32,906 nt of DNA from the NCBI GenBank assembly GCA_026134085.1, contig JAOQIN010000019.1, positions 1 to 32,906 on the forward strand, written 5' to 3'. How positions within the stretch are numbered: the stretch's first letter is position 1; each line of letters starts with the position of its first letter. A program made the position numbers and the translations under genes. The notes beneath the pieces are model-generated. The model did not search any database, was not told where the DNA came from, and saw nothing but the letters and a program-made list of their open reading frames with translations. This DNA is from Candidatus Methanoxibalbensis ujae (lineage in GTDB: Archaea; Halobacteriota; Syntropharchaeia; Alkanophagales; Methanospirareceae). Shown piece after piece: positions 1 to 7,177 of this stretch.

Positions 1-473
1 CAACAAATGCATTCAGAAGATAGTATGAATTCAGGAGAAAGAGATACGATTGGTTGAAGGTAAGTATCCCTCACAAAAGAGAACAATTTTTTATACTTTT
101 ATGTATGAAGAATGAGAGAAACAGAGATAACAAAGACAATCAAGTGCGAGCTCATTGACGAAGCGAAAGCTCCCAATCATACATCAACACTACTTAAACA
201 GAGGTGTTCTGCAACAGCAGGGAAATATCCCCCGGTCATAAGAGAAAAGACTTAACGAACATTTCTATTCACGGTGTCAGAGATGGAATAAGGCTGCCCT
301 GGCACATCAATACTCAGCTTTGAGGCGTGGGATGGTTCTGAACTCAGCAAAATGGTGAACCTGCATGTAGCGGTTGAGAAGAAATCCTGAGAACACACAC
401 ACCCTTCCAACTGTAAAATATATGCATATGCATGTATATACGATCAAAAAATTAATGGAACAGGGTGGGAATA
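1..473. other. Upstream non-coding stretch
   Basis: No convincing gene was found on either strand before the first kinase gene. The open frames here are short and lack family signatures. The last 60 bases hold an AT-rich promoter-like region, listed separately. I saw no tRNA, CRISPR or transposase remnant in it. Confidence 0.5.
415..433 (+). promoter_or_regulatory. Putative TATA box and overlapping palindrome upstream of the first kinase
   Basis: The AT-rich box AAAATATATG (415-424) lies about 50 bases before the start codon, which would leave a leader of roughly 30 bases. The perfect 12-base palindrome ATGCATATGCAT (422-433) overlaps its downstream edge and could be an operator. The sequence is seen directly; function is inferred. 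Confidence 0.35.
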
Positions 474-1943
474 ATGCAGCATGATGCAGATGTGTGTGAT
501 GGAATTTCCGTGCTTCTGATGGAAAACGACCGGGATATGTGCGAGCAAATTGAAGCAGCATTGCGCGCCAGTGGTTACGATGTTCACGCATTCAGAGATG
601 CTGATGATGGATTGAAAGCGGCAAAAGCAAAATATTTCCCGATATGCATACTTGATCTCAACACAGGCGGTCTTAATGTGCTCAAGTCTCTGAAGCAAAT
701 GCATCCTGAGATGCATGTGATTGTGATATCTTCATCATGCTCAACAACAAAATATGATGTGATAAATGCGTTAAACTACGGTGCATTCATGTATCTTGAG
801 AATTTCAACTGTGAAGAAATCGTGGTAAATGTGAAAAAAGCAGCTTCTTTTTACAGGATGAAAAAGGAAAAGGAGGTAATTGCTGAGAGATACCGCTCGC
901 TTGTTGAATCAATGGATGCTTATGTCTATCTTATAGACAGGGATATGCGCTGTGTTTTTGCGAACAGGAAGATGCTGTCATTACCCGGTATGAAAAATAA
1001 CATAATAGGAATGAAGTTTTATGAGTTTTTTAACACTTATTCGGCTGAGGAGATGGAGAGGAATCTGCGTCATGTTTTCAAAACAGGCAATGCGTTGAGC
1101 TATGTGACGAGCAGTGACGAGTATGGAAGATGGTTCCTGCGCACATTGAGCCCTGTGAAGGATTCTGAAGGAAATGTGATCGCGGTGACAGTGATATCAA
1201 GAAACATCACAGCGTTCAAGGAGGTTGAGAAGGAGCTGCGAAGGAAGAATGAGGAGCTTGAGTGGTTTTCATACACGGTGTCTCATGATCTCCGCTCTCC
1301 GCTCGTAACCATTGAGGGCTTTGTGAGCCTGCTGCGAAAGGATCTGGAGAGAGGTGATCTCGCCCGTGTGTATGCTGATCTTGATATCATAGAGGAGGGT
1401 GTGCGAAAATTGAGTGCTTTTCTTGATGATCTGCTCACTCTGTCACGCATTGGAAGAGTTGCAAACCCCCATGAGCATGTGAATTTCGGCGAGATTGTTG
1501 AAGATGTGCTCAAATTGCTTGATGCCAAAATAAAAGAGCGGGGAGTAGATGTGATAGTCGCCGATGAATTTCCAGTTGTGCATGTTGACCGCGTAAGAAT
1601 TGAGGAAATGCTTCAAAATATAATTGAGAACAGCATAAAATACATGGGCGAACAGAAAAATCCGAGAATTGAGATAGGTTACACAGATGACGAACATGAA
1701 TATGTTTTCTTCGTCAGGGACAATGGTATCGGAATACCCGCGGATCAGGTGGATAAGGTATTTCAGATGTTCTACAGGCTTGAACGCAGGACAGAAGGAA
1801 CAGGTGCGGGACTCACCATCGCAAAAAAGATAATTGAAGTTCACAAAGGGCGCATATGGATAGAATCTGAGGGAGAAGGAAAAGGATGCACAGTGCTATT
1901 CACACTGCCAAAATATGATCAAAATAATGAAAAGAAAAATTAA
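474..1943 (+). CDS. Hybrid sensor: receiver-PAS-histidine kinase
   Basis: A cytoplasmic signalling kinase with no membrane segment. An N-terminal receiver-like domain (about residues 10-125) is followed by a PAS domain (about 135-250), then HisKA with the H-box SHDLRSPL (phospho-acceptor His near 271) and HATPase_c with N-box NIIENSIKYM (near 383), G1 DNGIGIP and G2 GTGAGL. The kinase half looks intact. The receiver keeps the phosphorylatable Asp (ILDLN, near 61), but the conserved Lys-Pro of the usual KPF motif is replaced (YLENF, near 107-111), so its switch mechanism is probably altered. I start at ATG 474 rather than the GTG at 465 because GGGTGGGA lies five bases upstream of 474. An Rcp1-like receiver protein follows 66 bases later and is the obvious phosphotransfer partner. 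The signal sensed by PAS is unknown. Confidence 0.85.
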   Translation: MQHDADVCDGISVLLMENDRDMCEQIEAALRASGYDVHAFRDADDGLKAAKAKYFPICILDLNTGGLNVLKSLKQMHPEMHVIVISSSCSTTKYDVINALNYGAFMYLENFNCEEIVVNVKKAASFYRMKKEKEVIAERYRSLVESMDAYVYLIDRDMRCVFANRKMLSLPGMKNNIIGMKFYEFFNTYSAEEMERNLRHVFKTGNALSYVTSSDEYGRWFLRTLSPVKDSEGNVIAVTVISRNITAFKEVEKELRRKNEELEWFSYTVSHDLRSPLVTIEGFVSLLRKDLERGDLARVYADLDIIEEGVRKLSAFLDDLLTLSRIGRVANPHEHVNFGEIVEDVLKLLDAKIKERGVDVIVADEFPVVHVDRVRIEEMLQNIIENSIKYMGEQKNPRIEIGYTDDEHEYVFFVRDNGIGIPADQVDKVFQMFYRLERRTEGTGAGLTIAKKIIEVHKGRIWIESEGEGKGCTVLFTLPKYDQNNEKKN

Positions 1944-2009
1944 TATATGTTTTAATTTCGCTGAATCAACAGTTATTCTTAATTCTTATGTTAAAAAAGG
2001 ATTTATAAC

Positions 2010-2624
2010 ATGAATGATGATGCAGATAATGATGCAGCAGGAGATCTTTCCGATGATTATTCCGATGATTACGACGATAATGACGGCGACGATAATGACG
2101 GAAAGATAGAGAGGGAAAAAGATGTGGAAAGAAGGGAGGCCGGCAGGAGAGAAGAGAGCAGTGAGGAGCCTGTTGGAAGGGCTGCTGTTATATTGCTTGT
2201 TGAGGATGATGAGGCGCATGCGACGCATATAATGCGTGTGCTGGAGGAGGAGAGGGTTGCAAATCGCATATATTGGGTGAAAGACGGTGCTGAAGCGCTT
2301 GATTTTCTTTATCATCGCGGCAGATATGCTGAGGTGCCGAGACCCGATCTCGTGTTGCTTGACCTGAGATTGCCGCGTGTGAACGGTCATGAGGTGCTGC
2401 TTGAGATAAAGCGCTCTGAGGACCTGCGGGTGATCCCTGTCGTTGTCCTCACGACATCTGAGAGGGAGGCCGATATTATGAGCACATACATCTCATATGC
2501 GAACAGCTACATTGTGAAGCCGATTGACTTTGAGAAACTCAGACGCGTGATCGCACACATAAAATTCTGGTGGCTCATATGGAACAGACATCCGTGGCAG
2601 ATGGAAACAGAATCACTCAGATGA
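2010..2624 (+). CDS. Rcp1-like response regulator with acidic N-terminal tail
   Basis: A stand-alone receiver domain of the Rcp1 type, known from phytochrome partners and common in methanogens. After an unusual Asp-rich tail (residues 1-35, encoded by GATGAT/GACGAT repeats) and a charged linker, the receiver runs from about 58 to 180. It has the acidic pair VEDDEAH, the phospho-acceptor Asp in VLLDLRLP (near 118), the TTSERE segment and the switch Lys in YIVKPIDF. There is no DNA-binding or enzymatic output domain, so it probably acts by protein contact. It sits 66 bases behind the receiver-PAS kinase on the same strand, likely as one operon. The start ATG is preceded by AAAAGG. The next gene is convergent, only nine bases away. 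Confidence 0.85.
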   Translation: MNDDADNDAAGDLSDDYSDDYDDNDGDDNDGKIEREKDVERREAGRREESSEEPVGRAAVILLVEDDEAHATHIMRVLEEERVANRIYWVKDGAEALDFLYHRGRYAEVPRPDLVLLDLRLPRVNGHEVLLEIKRSEDLRVIPVVVLTTSEREADIMSTYISYANSYIVKPIDFEKLRRVIAHIKFWWLIWNRHPWQMETESLR

Positions 2625-2633
2625 CTCAGATGC

Positions 2634-3545
2634 TCAGATGATATACAGCAGCAAAGCAAATGCGATAACCGGTATCCATTCACCGTCCACGAGAACATCT
2701 ATTGACATTCCTATATCCTTTCTGCGACTGAAATGCAGTATATACCAGTATCCATATATTATGCTGAAAGCTAACACGGGTGTATATCCAAACATACCAT
2801 TTATAAAAACAAATAAAAACCATATAACGAGTGTAGAATTCAGCACAATAAGCAGAATTTCAGTTTTTCGCCTTCCTATTACAACAGGTATTGTCCTCAC
2901 GCCGCTTATTCTGTCGCCTTCTATGTCTCTCAAATCAAAAAGTAGCGAATTTATGAAGCTTTTCACGGAGAAAAAATATAAAAGCAGCATTGTCCTCATG
3001 TATGGAATTTCCTCCATCACAATCACCGGGAGCATTGATGAGCCCACACCCCATGAGAGCGCTATGATGATGTTCTTGACGCCTGTGATGTCTTTCAGGC
3101 GAGGCATCCCGGGAAATCGTATGCTGTATAGGACACCACAGAAAAGAGGGAAAAACAATATCATAACACACGAAAAACTGCGCAACAGCCCGAGAACAAT
3201 GGCAATAAAAAAAGAAATCACGACAGATGTAGTGAATATATTTTTCCTCTTCTCTATTATTTTAACCCTGTCAGGCGAATTGATCATGTCCTCCTTTATA
3301 TCAGTAAGCTTGTTCAGCGAATATATGCTGTATACAGCGAATGAAGATGCTATGATAATGTCAATTGCAAATATATTGTAGAGTAATTGAGCAAATAAGA
3401 CTTTCAATGCTCCATTTATTGAAAGGAAAATTGAAGAAGATATTAAAAATTTTAGGAAACTTTTTGAAAAAAAGTTTAAATGCTGTAGATAGTTTATGAG
3501 AATATTGAGCGCTCTCTCCTCTTTCACATTGAATGATGAGAACAT
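2634..3545 (-). CDS. UbiA-family prenyltransferase
   Basis: An integral membrane protein of about 303 residues with some eight hydrophobic segments. It has the two Asp-rich motifs of the UbiA superfamily: NKLTDIKED (the NxxxDxxxD site) and DLRDIEGDRISG near the middle. These motifs bind Mg2+ and prenyl diphosphate, and the family transfers a prenyl chain to an aromatic ring or to a glycerophosphate. The substrate cannot be read from sequence. In archaea, relatives make geranylgeranylglyceryl phosphate lipids, respiratory quinones or other prenylated products. No quinone or lipid biosynthesis genes are adjacent. It is convergent with the receiver gene and is followed upstream by regulator genes on the same strand. 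Confidence 0.85.
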   Translation of the reverse strand: MFSSFNVKEERALNILINYLQHLNFFSKSFLKFLISSSIFLSINGALKVLFAQLLYNIFAIDIIIASSFAVYSIYSLNKLTDIKEDMINSPDRVKIIEKRKNIFTTSVVISFFIAIVLGLLRSFSCVMILFFPLFCGVLYSIRFPGMPRLKDITGVKNIIIALSWGVGSSMLPVIVMEEIPYMRTMLLLYFFSVKSFINSLLFDLRDIEGDRISGVRTIPVVIGRRKTEILLIVLNSTLVIWFLFVFINGMFGYTPVLAFSIIYGYWYILHFSRRKDIGMSIDVLVDGEWIPVIAFALLLYII

Positions 3546-3573
3546 GACAGTGAGCGCCGCTGATTCACACTAA

Positions 3574-3609
3574 CTATCGCTATCGCTATCACTATCGCTA
3601 TCACCATCA
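3574..3609. repeat. Hexanucleotide tandem repeat
   Basis: Six consecutive units of CTATCG/CTATCA (the last is CCATCA) lie between the prenyltransferase start and the end of the first FilR1-type regulator. It looks like a simple-sequence expansion in a short spacer. No function is evident. Confidence 0.8.
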
Positions 3610-3631
3610 TTTTATCGGCACCCGTCTCCCG

Positions 3632-4510
3632 TCAGCACTCGGTCACATATCTCTTTGCTCTCTCTTTATAGTGATTAAAGAGCAACACTCCCCACTGTAT
3701 TGCCTTCTGATCAACACTTATCAGGTCACTTGTCGTGTCATATACTCCTTCTTTTGTGAATAGACCGAGTGATAGAAATGTATCAGCAACAGTGAACGCA
3801 ACTTTCACATCGTGTATGACATAAAGTTCTATGCAGCACGATTTAATTGCGCTTTTGAGCTCCTCTTTTCTGATATATCTCAACACTTTTTCCATCACTT
3901 CTCTCGTCAGCACAAGCTGTATTGGTGCTCCACGCGACAGGAGCTCCTTGAATATTGATGGATAGTCAGGAGCAAATATGGGAGATACTCCCTTCACCCA
4001 CTTAGCCTGCTGCAGATACTTCACATATATTTTGTGGGTTTTCAGTATGTCAAGAGCGTCCAGTCTCACAACTTCAGATTTTTTGAGCCATCCTATTTTC
4101 TCAAGCAGGTTCTCAGGTATGCCGCTCAGATCATGCTCAGCCCAGAAACGCTCATGTTTCTTGAGCACATCCGTCGCATCAATAAATTCCTCTATCCTTC
4201 TCGCGAGTATCTCGCCTGTTTTTGTGAGGGCATACATGCGACGCGAATTCTTGTATATGATTCTCGCCTGCTCAAGCTCTCTTATGGCATGAAGAACTGT
4301 GGTTGAGCTTGTGTTGAGCGCTTCTCTCAACTCACGAAGCGATTTTTTTCCATCAATCAGATTCAAAAGGACTCCCCGCCTTATGTCAGAACACCCCGTC
4401 ACTTTCAACAGATCGTCCCCCGTCGCTTCAACATATCTTGCACACATCGCGTTGAATATCATATACCTCCCAACACACATATTTATAGCTTCATCATCCA
4501 TTTTAATCAT
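3632..4510 (-). CDS. FilR1-type winged-helix regulator, copy A
   Basis: A DNA-binding regulator of about 292 residues. A winged helix-turn-helix (about residues 38-110, with recognition region LNTSSTTVLHAIRELEQ) is followed by a linker and a C-terminal FilR1 domain (formerly DUF1724; about 155-285), recognised from LSLGLFTKEGVYD, DLISVDQKAI and the closing W...LF..Y pattern. The domain is named for FilR1 of the FilI/FilR acyl-homoserine-lactone system of Methanothrix and is thought to sense small ligands. Residues 44-155 are identical to the neighbouring copy B, while the sensor halves differ. The start could be ATG 4510 or 4501. A TATA box about 25 bases upstream suggests a leaderless mRNA. 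Ligand and targets are unknown. Confidence 0.85.
   Translation of the reverse strand: MIKMDDEAINMCVGRYMIFNAMCARYVEATGDDLLKVTGCSDIRRGVLLNLIDGKKSLRELREALNTSSTTVLHAIRELEQARIIYKNSRRMYALTKTGEILARRIEEFIDATDVLKKHERFWAEHDLSGIPENLLEKIGWLKKSEVVRLDALDILKTHKIYVKYLQQAKWVKGVSPIFAPDYPSIFKELLSRGAPIQLVLTREVMEKVLRYIRKEELKSAIKSCCIELYVIHDVKVAFTVADTFLSLGLFTKEGVYDTTSDLISVDQKAIQWGVLLFNHYKERAKRYVTEC
4046..4381. repeat. Identical 336-bp segment, copy 1 (inside regulator A)
   Basis: By base-by-base reading this block matches 5125-5460 without a mismatch (constant offset 1079). It encodes the DNA-binding domain and linker of the FilR1-type regulator. Similarity drops sharply at both edges, while both genes continue as homologues. 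Confidence 0.95.
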
Positions 4511-4535
4511 ATATTAAACTATTTTATAATTCCTG

Positions 4536-4543
4536 CTTTTATA
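4536..4543 (-). promoter_or_regulatory. TATA box for regulator A
   Basis: On the minus strand the sequence reads CTATAAAAGC, with the box about 25-30 bases before ATG 4510. A start of transcription at the usual archaeal distance would fall at or next to the start codon, giving a leaderless transcript. This is inferred from spacing. Confidence 0.5.
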
Positions 4544-4609
4544 GATTATCATTGTTAATATTGTCAAAATAGAGCAAAATTTCAGGAATAAATTCTTTTT
4601 ACAATATTT

Positions 4610-4621
4610 TTCAAATTTGAA
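4610..4621. promoter_or_regulatory. Perfect palindrome TTCAAATTTGAA
   Basis: A 12-base perfect palindrome in the 200-base gap between the two FilR1-type genes, about 100 bases upstream of copy A. Winged-helix dimers often bind such sites. It does not match the palindrome upstream of copy B, so a shared operator is not shown. Confidence 0.25.
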
Positions 4622-4710
4622 GGGAAAAAGGAAATGAGGATGCAACAGATATATTATCGTTCTCGCATCAATCGCACGGCTGCTCATGCATTATACAGAC
4701 TCACTTGAAT

Positions 4711-5604
4711 TCACGCATCTGCGAGCGGCTTGTATTTTCGTGCATTGCGCATGTAATATGAGAAAAGCAGCAGTGCCCATTTTATCGCCTTCTGATCTGT
4801 GCTGATGAGCTCGCTTGTTGAGTCAAAGACGCCCTCTGTCAGGAACAATCCGAGTGACAGATATGAGTCCGTGACGACAAAGGGCGCTTTTATATGTTCT
4901 TCCGTTATGTATATATCCACGTTATAATTCCTCAACACATTCTTCAAATTATCTTCGCCCATGAGATTCTCCAATTTCCGCAGCACCTCGCGCGTTAATA
5001 TGAGCTGAACAGGAACTCGCACTGCTGGTCTGAGAAAGACATTGGGATAATCATATGAGAACACGGATGTTGCACCTTTAACCCATTCTGCATGCTCCAG
5101 CACATTGTAAAATGTTCTTCGTGATATGTCAAGAGCGTCCAGTCTCACAACTTCAGATTTTTTGAGCCATCCTATTTTCTCAAGCAGGTTCTCAGGTATG
5201 CCGCTCAGATCATGCTCAGCCCAGAAACGCTCATGTTTCTTGAGCACATCCGTCGCATCAATAAATTCCTCTATCCTTCTCGCGAGTATCTCGCCTGTTT
5301 TTGTGAGGGCATACATGCGACGCGAATTCTTGTATATGATTCTCGCCTGCTCAAGCTCTCTTATGGCATGAAGAACTGTGGTTGAGCTTGTGTTGAGCGC
5401 TTCTCTCAACTCACGAAGCGATTTTTTTCCATCAATCAGATTCAAAAGGACTCCCCGCCTGAGGTCCGAACATGCAGTCAGTTTCAGAATCTGTTTGACA
5501 ACATCACGTGCCCCCTGCCTCCAGCCTCTCCTTATGCCATGCATGGTGTCGCCTCTATATTGTTGTTCGCATATCTTTATGCCTGCCTTATGAACTTTTA
5601 TCAT
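4711..5604 (-). CDS. FilR1-type winged-helix regulator, copy B
   Basis: A paralogue of the preceding regulator with the same layout: winged helix (about residues 45-115), linker and FilR1 domain (about 160-290, with LSLGLFLTEGVFD and ELISTDQKAIKW). Residues 49-160 are identical to copy A at protein and DNA level. The N-terminal 48 residues and the sensor domain have diverged. Both proteins should therefore recognise the same DNA while answering to different ligands. It is transcribed away from the receiver-histidine kinase at 5684, sharing a 79-base divergent promoter region. It ends 200 bases before copy A on the same strand. The start ATG 5604 is not backed by a strong ribosome site; the N-terminal 45 residues are less certain. 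Confidence 0.85.
   Translation of the reverse strand: MIKVHKAGIKICEQQYRGDTMHGIRRGWRQGARDVVKQILKLTACSDLRRGVLLNLIDGKKSLRELREALNTSSTTVLHAIRELEQARIIYKNSRRMYALTKTGEILARRIEEFIDATDVLKKHERFWAEHDLSGIPENLLEKIGWLKKSEVVRLDALDISRRTFYNVLEHAEWVKGATSVFSYDYPNVFLRPAVRVPVQLILTREVLRKLENLMGEDNLKNVLRNYNVDIYITEEHIKAPFVVTDSYLSLGLFLTEGVFDSTSELISTDQKAIKWALLLFSYYMRNARKYKPLADA
5125..5460. repeat. Identical 336-bp segment, copy 2 (inside regulator B)
   Basis: Second copy of the block at 4046-4381. The sharp boundaries inside two otherwise diverged homologous genes point to recent gene conversion rather than whole-gene duplication. Confidence 0.95.
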
Positions 5605-5664
5605 GATGTGTCCCGAGTTTCTGTCATTTGAAGAAATAGATGATTGAATGAAATATTGCTCGGA

Positions 5665-5682
5665 TAAAGCAATTTTGCTTTA
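5665..5682. promoter_or_regulatory. Palindromic operator candidate between divergent genes
   Basis: TAAAGCAATTTTGCTTTA has two perfect 8-base arms around a TT centre. It lies in the short region between the divergent regulator B and the receiver-kinase, ending two bases before the latter's first ATG. The position would suit a repressor site for the kinase gene. Binding is inferred only. Confidence 0.4.
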
Positions 5683-5683
5683 A

Positions 5684-7009
5684 ATGATAAAAAAGTATAT
5701 ATATGTGATATCTGAAGAAATTGAAATAATGAGGGAAAATACAGATAAAGGAGAGCCAGAGTGCTCGGGCTGCGGTGATTGGATGGGAGAGTGGATGGGA
5801 GATGGGGCAGGTGTCGCCGCTGAGGCTGTGGTGACAGCGGCGAGCTCAGACAGACGAACGATATTGCTTGTTGAAGACAATGATGCACATGCAGCGCTTA
5901 TATGCAGGATATTTGAGGAAAATTCCTGCGGTGTTGCATGGCAGGTCAACCGTGTGAGCTGTATAAAAGAGGCGTTAAAGTGGATCGAGACGAATGGTAA
6001 GCCATCACTGATAATTGCCGATTATCTGCTTCCCGATGGAAATGGTATTGACCTCGTGAAATGTGGGAGTCGGGATGATGGTATCCATGATGGTATCCCT
6101 CTCATAATAATAACTGCATACGGCTCTGAGCGTCTTGCTGTCCATTCCCTCAAGTCAGGCGCCATGGATTATGTGGCCAAGAGGATTGAAGATCTCAAAA
6201 CACTGCCATGGACCGCTGAGAGGGTGCTGCGGGAGTGGCAGAACATTGTTGAAAGGAAAAAAGCTGAGGAAGAGCTGCGTAAAAAGAACAGAGAGCTCGA
6301 AAATTTCAATCGTGAGCTTGAGGAGATTCTTCACATAATCTCACATGACCTGAAATCTCCACTTTTCTCAATACGCTCTCTCGTCCACATCATCATTGAG
6401 GACAGTGATAAGAAAGAAATGGTGAAATATCTGAAGTTAATTGAGAAAAACACCGAAAATATGTGGAATCTTGTAGATATGCTCATCAAAATAGGCAAAG
6501 TTGGCTTCATGAAGGTGGAATACGAAGATGTGTGTTTGAAAGAGATAATAGAGGAGATAAAAGATAGAATAAAGGGGCTTTTGATAAGAAAGAATGCTGA
6601 GATTTTTTTGAATTCTGATGTCTTATCGCTCAAGACGAGCAGGCTGTTCCTCCGTGAAATACTTGCAAATCTTATTGTCAATGGCATCATATACAATAAA
6701 AATGCGAGACCGTTTGTGGAGGTGAGATGCGAGGAGCGTGCTGAAGATTATCTGTTCTGTGTGCGCGATAACGGAGTCGGAATACCGCCAGAAGTTCTGC
6801 CGGAGATATTTGAGTTCTCATATCTGCTCAAAAGGAAGCATGAGCATGGAGGCTTCTCATCGGAGCATGATGTGTATGTGAGCAGTGGCGCTGGACTGCC
6901 TCAGTGCAGGAAGATGGTTCGCCGGCTCGGCGGTGAGATATGGGTGAAAAGCACTCCGGGAAACGGCAGCACATTCTTCTTCACACTGCCAAAAAATGAA
7001 TGCAGATGA
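5684..7009 (+). CDS. Receiver-histidine kinase hybrid
   Basis: A soluble two-component protein of about 441 residues. After a Gly/Trp-rich low-complexity lead (residues 16-55) comes a receiver domain with VEDNDAH, phospho-acceptor Asp in IIADYLLPDGNG (near 113) and switch Lys in DYVAKR. A coiled-coil-like linker leads to HisKA (SHDLKSPL, His near 221) and HATPase_c with N-box LANLIVNGIIY, G1 DNGVGIP and a variant G2 region SSGAGLPQC. There is no PAS or membrane sensor, so input probably arrives through the receiver. The start may be ATG 5684 or the downstream ATG at 5729; neither has a strong ribosome site. It is divergent from the FilR1 regulators and may act with them or with the upstream kinase/Rcp1 pair. 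Confidence 0.85.
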   Translation: MIKKYIYVISEEIEIMRENTDKGEPECSGCGDWMGEWMGDGAGVAAEAVVTAASSDRRTILLVEDNDAHAALICRIFEENSCGVAWQVNRVSCIKEALKWIETNGKPSLIIADYLLPDGNGIDLVKCGSRDDGIHDGIPLIIITAYGSERLAVHSLKSGAMDYVAKRIEDLKTLPWTAERVLREWQNIVERKKAEEELRKKNRELENFNRELEEILHIISHDLKSPLFSIRSLVHIIIEDSDKKEMVKYLKLIEKNTENMWNLVDMLIKIGKVGFMKVEYEDVCLKEIIEEIKDRIKGLLIRKNAEIFLNSDVLSLKTSRLFLREILANLIVNGIIYNKNARPFVEVRCEERAEDYLFCVRDNGVGIPPEVLPEIFEFSYLLKRKHEHGGFSSEHDVYVSSGAGLPQCRKMVRRLGGEIWVKSTPGNGSTFFFTLPKNECR

Positions 7010-7087
7010 GCAAATTGATATTAAAGTGATATTAAAAATGATGAGAAGAACAGAAAAATAAGAGAAAATTGATAAAAATGACTTAAA

Positions 7088-7177
7088 ATGGCATTATCAA
7101 TTGAAAACATCAAAACCGATATGGGGGATGAGATAGAGATATATCATGATCAGAGGCGTCAGTCGGGACAGATCTGA
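7088..7177 (+). CDS. Possible 29-residue upstream ORF
   Basis: A short ATG-initiated frame rich in Asp, Glu and Gln, overlapping the first 32 bases of the ATPase gene in another frame. It could be a leader ORF coupling translation of the ATPase, or chance. There is no homologue I recognise. Confidence 0.15.
   Translation: MALSIENIKTDMGDEIEIYHDQRRQSGQI

Noticed and set aside
2638-3381. Plus-strand frame of 247 codons
   Set aside because: It is the exact complement of the UbiA-family gene, whose Asp motifs and membrane segments are clear.
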